Part shown: piece after piece, positions 54,663-63,854 of the stretch | Position numbering within the stretch: the first letter of the stretch is position 1 | How the letters are laid out: each line of letters begins with the position of its first letter | Source: Bin80 sp965220935 | GTDB lineage: Bacteria; Bacteroidota; Rhodothermia; Rhodothermales; Bin80 | Assembly: GCA_965220935.1 (NCBI GenBank) | Contig: OZ244857.1 | Coordinates: 868,001-932,000, forward strand | DNA: 64,000 nucleotides | Direction: 5' to 3' | Made by a program: the position numbers and the translations under genes | Notes under the pieces: generated by a model | Told to the model about the DNA's origin: nothing | What the model saw: the letters and a program-made list of their open reading frames with translations, nothing else | Databases searched by the model: none

Positions 54663-54831
54663 CAGATAAGTTGCTATTTTTAATTAGAGTATTGGTAGCC
54701 ATTACTTGTATGGCTATAAACATAAAAATCGTTTCAAGAACTTCAGACAGGAATGTTGGATCCAAATTTGGGAAATTTTCAAATAGCTACTGATCGCCAT
54801 TAGTACGATATTGAAGAATGTCGGTTCATAT

Positions 54832-55061
54832 CGTCCAATCATCAAGATACTATGCGTCCAATCATCAAGATACTATGCGTCCAATCATCAAGATACTATG
54901 CGTCCAATCATCAAGATACTATGCGTCCAATCATCAAGATACTATGCGTCCAATCATCAAGATACTATGCGTCCAATCATCAAGATACTATGCGTCCAAT
55001 CATCAAGATACTATGCGTCCAATCATCAAGATACTATGCGTCCATTTGTCAAGAAACTATA
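54832..55061 (+). repeat. Tandem array, ten 23-bp units
   Basis: Nine identical 23-base units (each starting CGTCCAATCATC) run from 54832 to 55038, followed by one degenerate unit to 55061. There are no spacers, so it is not a CRISPR array. Since 23 is not a multiple of three, all three forward frames are open and read the same 23-residue cycle, which explains three overlapping spurious ORFs. Perfect identity across nine copies shows recent expansion or homogenisation. Iteron-like binding or a neutral VNTR are both possible. Confidence 0.93.
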
Positions 55062-55098
55062 CGGTAATTGTCAATAAACATACGACAGATCGTTAGCC

Positions 55099-55260
55099 TT
55101 AGTATTGCAAACTTGCTTCAGAGCAAAAACTGTGAAATGTAGAGATATTTACTCGATCGGTGAGTTCGGGAATAAATAAATTTACCCGATCACTCATTTC
55201 GTCGGCCGCCTTATTTGTAGATGTAAGGGCCAAAATACGAAATCTCTGATCTCTGGATTC
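55099..55260 (-). pseudogene. UvrD/Rep-type helicase fragment
   Basis: The reverse strand reads ESRDQRFRILALTSTNKAADEM, then SDRVNLFIPELTDRVNISTFHSFCSE. This matches motif Ia (ALTFTNKAA.EM) and the following TFHSFC block of superfamily 1 helicases. Walker A lies outside the readable part, and a stop follows after SLQY at 55099. Only about 55 codons remain of a gene of some 600 or more. Confidence 0.6.
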
Positions 55261-55519
55261 AAATACTACTGGCAATGTTCTATGATAGCCGTTTGAAATG
55301 CTACAAGTTGATCTTCAGCAATTGATACTGATTGCGAGTAGAATTATTTGAGCATAAATTGGAGAGGACTCGCTTTTTTGTTCTTTAATTTCTCAATAAT
55401 CTACATATTTCCAGCGTCTCAGAATTTACAAATCATATCTTCTTAGTGTTCAAGGAATAAATTGATAGTTAGACACAATGATAATGGTGACATAATAGAA
55501 AAAATGATGATCTGTGAAT

Positions 55520-56023
55520 TTAGTTTTTTGGATCAATACGATGAGTGGGATTCTCAATATTTTTCCGCCAGAACTCAAAGGTGAGCCACCAATTGACTGA
55601 ATTTGCATGAGTTACGTTGCCTTCATAGTATCCAGATATCAATTGATGTAGCCGATTGTAATCATACATCGCATTTGAACGGACAGAATTTGAATGCACT
55701 AGATCAAGCACGAAAGGCTTCGCTATTGACAGAAACTCATATGGCCTTGGATCAGAATAGCTAGTCCCAGTCTTTGCTTGAATTCGCTTTAAAAGTACAG
55801 CAGCTTTACGAGGCAGAAACCATGGTAACATAGATGTTTCACTCACAAGAGGAAATTTAGTCAATACAGGAGCCCTTGATTTGATGATTCGTCTAACCAA
55901 CTTTGCATTCCGTCTGAGAGCAAGTGGTATATGGAAAATGGATTTAAGAATGGAAGGTTGCACAAAGATCTGAAAATATGGACAAAGTGAATCCAAATAT
56001 GCTTGCTGTGCAGCAATTCCCAC
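55520..56023 (-). pseudogene. Asparagine-synthase-like C-terminal fragment
   Basis: The 167-residue frame has PYFQIFVQPSILKSIFHIPLAL, AKLVRRIIKSRAPVLTKFPL and a terminal YDYNRLHQLISGYYEGNVTHANSVNWWLTFEFWRKN. These resemble the last part of class B asparagine synthase-like amidotransferases (PFLD..LVEFAL.LP..., then the LW.LLNLELW end). The ATP-binding SGGLDS region and glutaminase domain are absent. It is probably a truncated surface-polysaccharide or peptide-modifying gene. The assignment is tentative. Confidence 0.4.
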
Positions 56024-56254
56024 TAAGTTTAAAACTTCCCACCATAGCGCACTTTGGGGCCTATTCCCAACCGTTAGTTTCGTAAACTATTTTGCTGAAT
56101 TTTCGTCAGAAGAGCACATTTTAGCGTTATAACGACTCATCTGATCTAATAGGCATTTATTTGAGGACAATGGCTCTTCATGCGACGCTGGTTAATTATT
56201 CTGCTGCTCATTTGTGTATTCGTTATGATTGATTCCATCATTCACTTATCATCA

Positions 56255-56970
56255 ATGAAACGGAAGTCACGCAAGTATTTTCACAAGAAACATTTGATTC
56301 ACACCATCCGCAGCTGTTTTGAGCAGATTTAGGATAAGAATGTGTCACGGGGATTTACACTGGTGGATTACCTGATGTCGGGGTTTGCTCATTTGAAGTG
56401 TGCTTCGCTACTTGAATTTGATCAAAAGATTCGCAATGGTTCTCCTGCGATCATCGCCAATATGACGCGTCTGTGAACCATATGCCCAGTGATTCGGGTA
56501 TGCGCAAGCGTCTTGATGAAGTGGATCCGTTCAATTTGCGTGGTGCTTTCAAAAAGATATTTGCTCAATTGCAACGGGGAAAGATTCTGGAGGGTTTTCG
56601 GTATATTGAGAATCATGTACTGCTTGCCATAGACGGAACCGGCATGTTTTCATCCAAGTCGGTCCACTGCCTGCATTGCTGTGAAAAGCAGCATCGCAAT
56701 GGAACGAAGACGTATTTTCATCACATGTTATGTGCTGCACTGGTTCATCCGTTCAAAAAGATCGTGATTCCTCTGATGCCCGAGGCGATCATCAAGAGCG
56801 ATGGCGCCACAAAAAACGATTCTGAGCGCAATGCATGCAAGCGATTTTTGGAGCATTTTCGACGAGAACATCCTCATTTGAAGACGATTGTGGTCCAAGA
56901 TGGACTCTTTTCCAATGCGCCCTATCTTCGGCTTTTAGGGTATCTTAATTTAAGAGGGCCTTCCGCCTAA
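56255..56970 (+). pseudogene. DDE transposase remnant (IS4-like/ISNCY-type)
   Basis: The protein starts MKRKSRKYFHKKHLIHTIRSCFEQ, meets a stop near 56331, continues as FTLVDYLMSGFAHLKCASLLEFDQK, shifts frame near 56475, and reads MRKRLDEVDPFNLRGAFKKIFAQLQRG, LLAIDGTGMFSSKSVHCLHCCEK and NDSERNACKRFLEHFRREHPHLKTIVVQDGLFSN. The D in AIDGT and the D in VVQDGL are catalytic positions. It is cut near 56960, where the ISL3 copy begins. The exact IS family name is uncertain. Confidence 0.7.
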
Positions 56971-57072
56971 AGTGTGAGAGAAATTGTAAATTTAAGGAAA
57001 TTTCGTATCATACTTGGTAGGATTTCTCCTACTGACTATGGTTAATTATCCACTTAACAATTTAATCAACAA

Positions 57073-58228
57073 ATGAAAAAGAATTCGGTGAGTAAAAGTT
57101 TAGGTATAGAGGCGCCATGGAAGATTTTAGAGGATGCCTATGATGATACAGCGAAACATGAGGACGGTGACTTGTACTGACACATCGTCACTGGAGTGTC
57201 CAAAGTGTGGAAAGGCGAGTCCATTTTATGATCTGCGCGTCAATGGCGGCATTTGGATACCTGTAAGTATCAAACGGCGTTGAGAGCGCAGGTTCCCCGG
57301 GTCAAGTGTAGTGAGTGTGGGGTAAAGACGGCGCGGGTTCCATGGGCGGGCCCGAGTTCTCGGTATACTTATGAGGAGTCGGTAATTGGGTGGATCAAAG
57401 AGGCGAGTCTATTGGCGATTTCGCGTCAGATTGGGCTTGGATGGAAAGCCATTGCGGGCATTGTTCATCGTGGGCTGGCAAGAAAAAAAGAGCAGGTCGT
57501 TGCGAACATCTGTGTCGATGAGGTGGCTTATAAGAAAGGACATAAGGACTTTACTGTCGTATCCGATGCCGACACAGCAACGGTGTCGGCATTGGGCGTG
57601 ATCAAAAGGTGTTGATGCGCTAGCAATTATCCACCGAGCAGTTGAACGGGATCAGGAGCATGGACATGTGGCCTGCCTATATTCGTGCAACCTTAGCTTG
57701 TCTGCCAGACGCAAAAAAGAAGATCTGCTTTGATCGGTTTCATGTCGCGAAGCATCTGGGAGATTCGGTGGATAAAGTCCAGCACAAAGCGCTCCTCAAG
57801 GAAGGCAATCCGATTCTGACGGGGACCAAGTATAGTTGGCTCAAAAGTCCTCACAACATGTCATTAGCGCAAAAGAGGGCCTTCCATGCCATCCGCACCA
57901 GTTCCCTCAAAGCCTCCAAAGCCTGGGCCAAACGTTCAGAAACATGTGGGACTATAAAAGCGCAACTTGGGACTTGGAATAAAACATTGAGTTGGGCTGT
58001 CGGCTTGAGCCAGTCAAAGATGTCGCCAGAATGATTAGAAAGCATCTCTGGGGAATCATCAATGCCATTGTTCTTGATGTCAGTAATGGCCCGGCTGAAA
58101 GCATCAATAGTCGGATCAAAACCGTCAAAATCCGTGCACATGGATTCCGCAATAAAGAACGATTTGTGGATGCAATTTACTTCCATTTGGGCGGACTTGA
58201 TCTAAGCCCCAGATACGCAAAATCATGA
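57073..58228 (+). pseudogene. ISL3-family transposase remnant 2 (most complete)
   Basis: Across frames this reads the whole ISL3 transposase. The zinc finger CPKCGKASPFYDLR comes first, then RHLDTCKYQTALRAQVPRVKCSECGVKTARVPWA, YEESVIGWIKEASLLAISRQIGLGWKAI, ICVDEVAYKKGHKDFTVVSD (first D), MDMWPAYIRATLACLPDAKKKICFDRFHVAKHLG (second D), LTGTKYSWLKSPHNMS and SNGPAESINSRIKTVKIRAHGF (E). At least four indels or stops occur (near 57180, 57245, 57610 and 57950). An end signature GCGGAAGCGCC at 58242-58252 and a related GGCCTTCCGCC near 56957 look like its terminal repeats. Confidence 0.85.
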
Positions 58229-58252
58229 CTTTTTTCAAAAAAAAGCGGAAGC

Positions 58253-58447
58253 GCCATTTAGATTTAGAAATTCTAAATGATCTCCGTTTGATACTGCCAT
58301 ATTACCATGCAATAAGTGTATAAATTGGAGTAATGCTGATTTACCAGAATTATTGCGATCCACAATAATGGTCATAGGAGCAATCTCAATTATTGTATTG
58401 CTCTTAAAACATTAATAACGCTCAATTTCGAGTCTGAGCAATTTCAT
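58253..58447 (-). pseudogene. Start of a SMC/RecF-type ATPase, cut by the ISL3 element
   Basis: The reverse strand from ATG 58447 reads MKLLRLEIERY, a TAA at 58414-58412, then CFKSNTIIEIAPMTIIVDRNNSGKSALLQFIHLLHG. This is the N-terminus of AAA_15/AAA_21-type ATPases with a Walker A-like RNNSGKS. It breaks off at the right end of ISL3 copy 2 (58252). The rest of the gene is not on the other side of that element. The insertion plus the early stop make it dead. Confidence 0.6.
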
Positions 58448-58881
58448 GATATAGATCTTTCAGGAATATTTTGAAATAACAATTGTTAGCATTAAAAGCT
58501 GTTGGGTGAACTACTATCAGCATATAATTACAGAAAAAAAATGAAATTTCTACAAAAATTCGCATTGGCAGATCAACGAGGTTCTTTCAACTAAGGATAA
58601 CTTGTAGTATCACAAAAAGCACATATCGTTATATAATTTGAATCTAATACCCGTTCCATCAGAATATTATCAATCACTATATCCATTTATGCTGGGAACA
58701 CTGTGCATACAGGCTTTTACTTCCGCGATCTCAATTATCTCCGCAGTGACACTTTGACATCCAAACTCTGCCAGAATTCAAAAACTTATATATTCTTCGC
58801 TGTCATGGACTATATTTTGTGCTTCCGCTTTTTTTTGTGAAAAAGCCATAATTTTGAGTATCTGAGTCTGGCGCTTCCATT
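58448..58881. other. Unassigned A+T-rich stretch with the inner end of ISL3 copy 3
   Basis: From 58448 to about 58814 no gene is recognisable. From 58821 the sequence GCTTCCGCTTTTTTTGTG...CATAATTTTGAGTATCTGAG matches the reverse complement of the right end of ISL3 copy 2 (58204-58252), so it is the end of the third ISL3 copy on the opposite strand. Confidence 0.5.
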
Positions 58882-59043
58882 TTAAGAGTGGATTGGCCGA
58901 TTTTTGGTACCCTCTGGATACAAATCAAGTCCACCAAGATAGAAGTAAATTGCATTCTTTAATCGTTCAAGATTTCTGAATCCATGTGCACGGATTTTGA
59001 TGGTTTTGATCCGACTATTGAGGTTTTCATCTGGGCCTTTAAG
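58882..59043 (-). pseudogene. ISL3-family transposase remnant 3 (C-terminal tail)
   Basis: The reverse strand reads LKGPDENLNSRIKTIKIRAHGF, then RNLERLKNAIYFYLGGLDL and YPEGTKNRPIHS before a stop at 58882. It parallels the tail of copy 2 (SINSRIKTVKIRAHGFRNKERFVDAIYFHLGGLDL). The two copies point towards each other, tail to tail. Everything upstream of the last 50 or so codons is missing. Confidence 0.75.
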
Positions 59044-59249
59044 TGTCAAGTATGTCAATAATGGTTGTAATGGATCCTCCGATCAAGTGAACTTCCCAAA
59101 ATCAGATCATTGCACACATGAGTGTACAATCTCACAGATTGCATAGCGACTAATCTGTTAGAAATGACATGGGATAATGTGCTGATGCTGAAGACCACCT
59201 GTAAGTCATCATATGCAGATGGTGTTTGTGTGAACGGTAGAAGCTAAAG

Positions 59250-60437
59250 TTAATGCACCATCTTGGTTTTATGCAGCACTTGAAGTTTTTCTTTTGTCCG
59301 CGTAAGCTCTGTCTTCATCCAGTGATGCATAGATGGAATAGGAACAGAATAGAGAAGTCCATCTGCAGCGATCAGCCCTTTTATGAGAAACTTATTAAAT
59401 AAATCTTTTGCTTCATTAGCGGTGTACATCTTTTTTAGAGATGATACCACTAATTCTTTGTTAAACGGCATTCCTGAGTCAATGCCTGCAATCGCCTCAG
59501 ATAGACTAATCATTTGATCGCCATCAAAATCATCTGCTCGTTGTCTATAATACATTTCACGCCTTTCCAATCCAGTTCTATTAACAGATTCAAGTCCCTG
59601 CGGTGTCATATTACCCTTATCTTTTCTTATTTGCTTAGCAGCAGCCTCTGCATAAGCAGTAATATGCTGTGGCCAGCCACAGGTTTTCTGCGCAATCGCA
59701 TCCACCCACGGATTTGGATCTCCCTCGGCTCTGCCCTCCTTAACAAGCCAATCTTTGATCACCGCGCATTCAGATTTTTTACCTAACGCTCCTAACTCTA
59801 CAAAGCACCCGCCCTTGTATCTTGAAATTCCTAAGGATCTCAATGCTTTACTAGTCATTCCCAGCCCACCCATCAGTAGAATGACGGGTTTATTCAGCCT
59901 CCCATTGTGGATGTAGTCTAGAACACTCGTCACAGTTCCCTTATGATCAGACTTCACAACATCCTCAATACCAAGTACTTGGGCTTCGTCTAAAATAAGG
60001 AGCAGGGGCTTTGAGTCATCCTGAAGAATTTTCATGATTGTAGGGACATGCTTGGCTGAAACTTCAACCGTGGCAGATGCTTTAATACCTGCCTCAAAGC
60101 CAAGTGTCCCAGAACTGCCCTTAAATTGCAGGCCGTCTCCTTTGCCAAGACAATGCAGTAGTACGTCTGGATCCCATAGGGCAGGTATGTTGATCACTGC
60201 ACTTTTCCATCCATCTCGTTTTGCCAGTTTTCCACATTGATCAAGCAAGGCAGTTTTTCCTGCACCCGGTGCACCCTGAATTAGGAATATTGTGCCAGAT
60301 GATTCTTTCAGGGAGTCATTAACAAGTTTCTTAAAGTTACCCATGATACGCTGACGTCCATGAAAGTATTTGGCAGGACCACGGTCAGCAACATAGTTGG
60401 ATATGCGGGACGCGTCAGGACGTAATAATTCAGGCAT
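59250..60437 (-). CDS. AAA+ ATPase of an unnamed family (ORC/AAA_16-like)
   Basis: The intact 395-residue protein begins KYFHGRQRIMGNFKKLVNDSL and has Walker A FLIQGAPGAGKTALLDQ near residues 51-67, Walker B LLLILDEAQVLG near 145-156, and LMGGLGMTSKALRSLGISRYKGGCFVELGALG as the sensor and lid region. A helical part with WPQHITAYAEAAAKQI and a C-terminal winged-helix-like part (FNKFLIKGLIAADGLLYSVPIPSMHHWM) follow. The layout is like ORC1/Cdc6-type or STAND-type ATPases. A decayed paralogue lies at 6640-7200. It stands alone; the next genes are transposase remnants and recR. The function is unknown. Confidence 0.75.
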   Translation of the reverse strand: MPELLRPDASRISNYVADRGPAKYFHGRQRIMGNFKKLVNDSLKESSGTIFLIQGAPGAGKTALLDQCGKLAKRDGWKSAVINIPALWDPDVLLHCLGKGDGLQFKGSSGTLGFEAGIKASATVEVSAKHVPTIMKILQDDSKPLLLILDEAQVLGIEDVVKSDHKGTVTSVLDYIHNGRLNKPVILLMGGLGMTSKALRSLGISRYKGGCFVELGALGKKSECAVIKDWLVKEGRAEGDPNPWVDAIAQKTCGWPQHITAYAEAAAKQIRKDKGNMTPQGLESVNRTGLERREMYYRQRADDFDGDQMISLSEAIAGIDSGMPFNKELVVSSLKKMYTANEAKDLFNKFLIKGLIAADGLLYSVPIPSMHHWMKTELTRTKEKLQVLHKTKMVH

Positions 60438-60689
60438 TCTAATGACATACTATTTGGTTTATTAGACAATTACACGGTACAGTGGTTCCATTTCAGCGGC
60501 TTTATATGGTGTGATTTGGTTGTTAAGATTAAGCAGATGTGTTTGCACTAGAAATACCATTGCGTGGCATTTTGAACTTCGCAGGGGGAGAGGTTGGACA
60601 GACACAGACCTTAACAAGGTGATTTGCGGATATCGGTTGTTTTTGGAGGAAGAGTTATAATAATATGGGTCTGTACCCTCCGCGCTTAC

Positions 60690-60972
60690 GGCATTTCGCG
60701 ATGAATGAGACGCATATGCCTTTTTCAGAAGACTCTTGTTTCGGCGCCACCTGTAAATCCTACACCTTCGCTCACTTAAAGCAGACACCCATGATCAAAC
60801 AGCGCACTGTATCCCACAATTGACTCAAATCCGTCGGAAAGTGCACATTGATTTTGGCCACCTTTGAACCACTTTGACATTTCAGAGCGCTGCCAGTTTT
60901 GCCTGTAACTTGATGGCTAATTCCCAATTTAATCATTAACATCATCCCTTCCACTATCATCTCCCCGTGCAC
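60690..60972 (-). pseudogene. Transposase remnant (ISNCY-like DDE)
   Basis: The reverse strand reads MLMIKLGISHQVTGKTGSALKC, then KVAKINVHFPTDLSQLWDTVRCLI, and in another frame CRIYRWRRNKSLLKKAYASHSS. The phrase V/I-H-F/Y-PTD..LLWD is typical of ISNCY-type transposases just after their first catalytic aspartate. Two frames and no further domain remain. The family call is moderate only. Confidence 0.45.
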
Positions 60973-61022
60973 CGCTTTCCCCAGAGCAGTCTAATGTGAG
61001 TTGGTTTCAAAAAGCCTGATGA

Positions 61023-61130
61023 GGCTCAATCTGTTTGAACGGGTGTGACTGCGTCTCGTGCTGTGTCTCTCCCGAATCACCTGCTCGGTTCTCGGCTCAA
61101 TCTGTTTGAACGGGTGTGACTGCGTCTCGT
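61023..61130. repeat. 37-bp direct repeat covering the recR 3' end
   Basis: The 37 bases at 61094-61130 (the last codons and stop of recR, on the reverse strand) are repeated exactly at 61023-61059, 34 bases further downstream of the gene. Only the tail of recR is duplicated. This could be a scar of insertion or excision, or replication slippage. Confidence 0.8.
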
Positions 61131-61720
61131 CCAGCAATGGCCCTTGATAGGGTTGCCTCATCGGCATAGGTGAGCGTCAGGCCAATAGGGATTCCCCGTG
61201 CTAATCGAGTGACTTTGACAGAGAATGGTGTTAGGAGTGGGGTTAAAAAATGCGCGGTCATATCACCCTCTATAGTTGGGCTGACGGCAAGGATCACTTC
61301 AGTCACCTGTGAGTTAGGTGCGCTGATCCGTTCAATGAGAGAACGAGTGTGAAGATTATCAGGCCCCATACCATCAATTGGCGAAATCACGCCCCCTAAG
61401 ACATGATACAATCCCCGGTATTCACCTGTACGTTCAAGCGCTAAAATGTCCTCAGGATCCTGAACGACACAGATGATTTCAGTGTCTCGTTTGGTAGATT
61501 TGCAAATGACACAAATCTCGGAATCGGTCAGATTTCGGCAGATGCGACATGCTTGAACACGCTCTTTGGCCTCTAGCAAAGCATTGGCCAATTTCATGAC
61601 CTCCGATTTTGGCATCTTGAGAACATGTGCAGTCAGCCTTTGCGCACTTTTTCGGCCAATGGTCGGGAGCCTTGAGAACTGCTCAATCAGGTTTTCAACC
61701 GATTCCGAGGCGAACTGCAT
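61097..61720 (-). CDS. recR: Recombination protein RecR
   Basis: The 207-residue protein has the helix-hairpin-helix (LPTIGRKSAQRLTAHVL), the zinc finger CRICRNLTDSEICVIC near residues 58-73, a TOPRIM domain (ICVVQDPEDILALERTGEYRGLYHVLGGVISPIDGMGP) and the end motif RLARGIPIGLTLTYADEATLSRAIAGR. It acts with RecF/RecO in loading RecA at gaps. It follows ybaB by 3 bases in the classic dnaX-ybaB-recR order. Confidence 0.96.
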   Translation of the reverse strand: MQFASESVENLIEQFSRLPTIGRKSAQRLTAHVLKMPKSEVMKLANALLEAKERVQACRICRNLTDSEICVICKSTKRDTEIICVVQDPEDILALERTGEYRGLYHVLGGVISPIDGMGPDNLHTRSLIERISAPNSQVTEVILAVSPTIEGDMTAHFLTPLLTPFSVKVTRLARGIPIGLTLTYADEATLSRAIAGRDAVTPVQTD

Positions 61721-61723
61721 AGG

Positions 61724-62044
61724 TCAAGAATCTGATTCAGAGGAGTCCGAAACGTTTGAAAGGAGGCTCTCCGCTTGAGCTCTGAGTTCAACTCCGCCCG
61801 CCTCAGCTGCTTCTTCTAGGGCTTTGTTAACCCCTGCAACAATGATGTCATGGAGCAGGGTTAAATCATTGACATCAACGATTTCGGGATCCAATTCAAT
61901 ATTTGAGATTCGTTGGTTTCCAGTGGCAGTGACTTTGATTAATCCGCCGCCAGCCTCAACAGTGACTTTGACGTTCTCCATGATCTCCTGTACTTTGGCC
62001 ATCTGGTTTTTGAGTTCATTAACTTGTTTAAACATATTTTGCAT
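61724..62044 (-). CDS. ybaB: YbaB/EbfC-type nucleoid-associated protein
   Basis: The 106-residue protein from the ATG at 62044 contains FKQVNELKNQMAKVQEIMENVKVTVEAGGGLIKVTATGNQRISNIELDPEIV, the YbaB/EbfC fold, and a low-complexity serine tail (SDSSESDS). The upstream ATG at 62107 would overlap dnaX and adds unconserved residues, so it was rejected. It lies between dnaX and recR as in most bacteria. Confidence 0.93.
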   Translation of the reverse strand: MQNMFKQVNELKNQMAKVQEIMENVKVTVEAGGGLIKVTATGNQRISNIELDPEIVDVNDLTLLHDIIVAGVNKALEEAAEAGGVELRAQAESLLSNVSDSSESDS

Positions 62045-62069
62045 GGTAATGGGAAGAGAGAAATTTATG

Positions 62070-63854
62070 TTAAGGTGCGTTTTGGACATTAAATTCAAAA
62101 GCTTCATCTAATTGCTTGATAGCTGGGGTTGTTGCTTTGAGTTTTACAAATTCAGACTCAGGGTCAATCACGACCTGCGGAAACATGTCTGGACGGGCCG
62201 AGAATTTAACATCTGTGGCAGCAAAGTTAACCATTGCATCAAGTGTTTGACAGATGATTGTACGCACAGATGGGCTATTTGCTACGGTGAGGACAGATTG
62301 ATTTGGGACAGCAATTTCAATAATGTGCTGATTCAGCTGAATGACTTTTGAGTCTCGCAAAGTTGTACTACCCCGAACATTGACATGTGACTCCAGATTC
62401 CTGAGCACCTCATTCCAGTATTCTTGAAGAGTATTCAAGTTACTTTGAACAGACGGTTGTTCCGTATTGGTCGGATGGAGTGATTGATCTGGAGATGAGG
62501 TGCTTCGCGAAGATTGATTCTGCCGCAGGTTGGGATCAAGTGCTGGCTTACCGCCTAAGGCCAGAGTCCTAGGATCGGGGGCTTGAGATTTTTTCGGTGA
62601 TGGAGGTGCTTGGGGAGCAGGGGTATACGAAGCTACTGTAGCAGGAGGTTGGCTTTGTGGACGCACTTGGTTAGTAGAAGCGCCCGTCGGCTGGACTGGA
62701 GTGTGGGCAAGGTGCTCTAATCGCTGTATCTGTTTGAGCGCTTCGGAGATATCCACACTATCGGCCATTCGTGTCATTTTTACCAGTGCAAGTTCAACAC
62801 TGAGACGAGGCGAGTTTGAGGTCGGCAATTTAGTCTGAGTTTCTTCTATTACCATTAGCAGGCGAAGGAGTATGATTTCTGAGAACTCTGCCGATGCTTG
62901 CACATAGCGTTCTTTAAGATTCTTACTCAGATCAACCAATCCATTCACACCAAGAGTATGAGCGACCAAGAGGTTTCGGATGTGCTCTGCAAGACCATCA
63001 AGAAATTCTTTTATATCGTGTCCTTCTGATATGACTTGATGAGCGAGACTAAGAATACCCCCGGATGATCGTTCCTTAATATGACGGGTTGTTTCAAAAA
63101 AAAGTTCAACATCAACCACGCGCAGAGCATCTGCAAGGGTGGAATATTTTAGATCTGTTCCGCACAATGCAATGGCTTGATCAAAAACGCTGAGCGCATC
63201 TCGCATGGCACCATCTCCTTTCTGAGCGACTAAATGGAGTGCATCATCGTCAGCACTAATATTCTCTCGGTCACAAATTGTAGAGAGATGATTGACGATC
63301 TCATGCGTTGGAATTCGTCGAAAATCAAAGCGTTGACATCGTGATAGGATCGTGGCAAGCACTTTATGTGGTTCAGTGGTTGCAAAGATGAACAGTACAT
63401 GTGGGGGCGGCTCTTCAAGGGTTTTCAGAAGTGCATTAAACGCTGCATTGCTTAACATATGCACTTCATCAATGATGTAGATTTTACGATGGCCTCCTTG
63501 CGGGGGGATGAGAACATTTTCACGTAATTCTCTAATATCCTCTACCTTGTTATTGGATGCAGCATCAATTTCAAAGATGCTGAGGCTTCGCTGAGTCTCA
63601 AAATCTATACATGAGGGACATCTTGAGCAGGGTTCAACGTTGTCATTTTGAGTACAATTGATTGCCTTAGCCAAAATGCGGGCAGCGGTTGTTTTGCCCA
63701 CTCCGCGAGGCCCTGTAAATAGATACGCATGAGCGACTCTATTGAGCTTCAGAGCATTCATGAGTCCTTGCGCTACATGCGCTTGAGCGATTAACTCTGA
63801 AAAATGTTGGGGGCGATACTTTCGTGCAGTCACTAAGTACTGAGATTCACCCAT
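62070..63854 (-). CDS. dnaX: DNA polymerase III subunit gamma/tau
   Basis: The 594-residue clamp-loader ATPase contains ARKYRPQHFSELIAQAHVAQGL, Walker A FTGPRGVGKTTAARILAKAINC, a zinc-binding block (CSRCPSCIDF), Walker B KIYIIDEVHMLS and sensor FIFATTEPHKVLATILSRCQRFDFRRI. Region III and a proline-rich linker (about 410-470) lead to a short tau-like C-terminus. The tau-specific part is brief compared with E. coli (643 aa). The start is the ATG at 63854. It heads the dnaX-ybaB-recR operon. Confidence 0.96.
   Translation of the reverse strand: MGESQYLVTARKYRPQHFSELIAQAHVAQGLMNALKLNRVAHAYLFTGPRGVGKTTAARILAKAINCTQNDNVEPCSRCPSCIDFETQRSLSIFEIDAASNNKVEDIRELRENVLIPPQGGHRKIYIIDEVHMLSNAAFNALLKTLEEPPPHVLFIFATTEPHKVLATILSRCQRFDFRRIPTHEIVNHLSTICDRENISADDDALHLVAQKGDGAMRDALSVFDQAIALCGTDLKYSTLADALRVVDVELFFETTRHIKERSSGGILSLAHQVISEGHDIKEFLDGLAEHIRNLLVAHTLGVNGLVDLSKNLKERYVQASAEFSEIILLRLLMVIEETQTKLPTSNSPRLSVELALVKMTRMADSVDISEALKQIQRLEHLAHTPVQPTGASTNQVRPQSQPPATVASYTPAPQAPPSPKKSQAPDPRTLALGGKPALDPNLRQNQSSRSTSSPDQSLHPTNTEQPSVQSNLNTLQEYWNEVLRNLESHVNVRGSTTLRDSKVIQLNQHIIEIAVPNQSVLTVANSPSVRTIICQTLDAMVNFAATDVKFSARPDMFPQVVIDPESEFVKLKATTPAIKQLDEAFEFNVQNAP

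Noticed and set aside
54832..55061. CRISPR array
   Set aside because: The units are contiguous with no spacers, and no cas gene is present in the window.
54811..55096. Three overlapping plus-strand ORFs of 71-92 codons
   Set aside because: They are the three frames of one 23-bp tandem repeat that lacks stops; there is no start context or family resemblance.
62045..62107. Upstream ATG for ybaB
   Set aside because: It would overlap dnaX and adds 21 unconserved residues before MQNMFKQVNEL.
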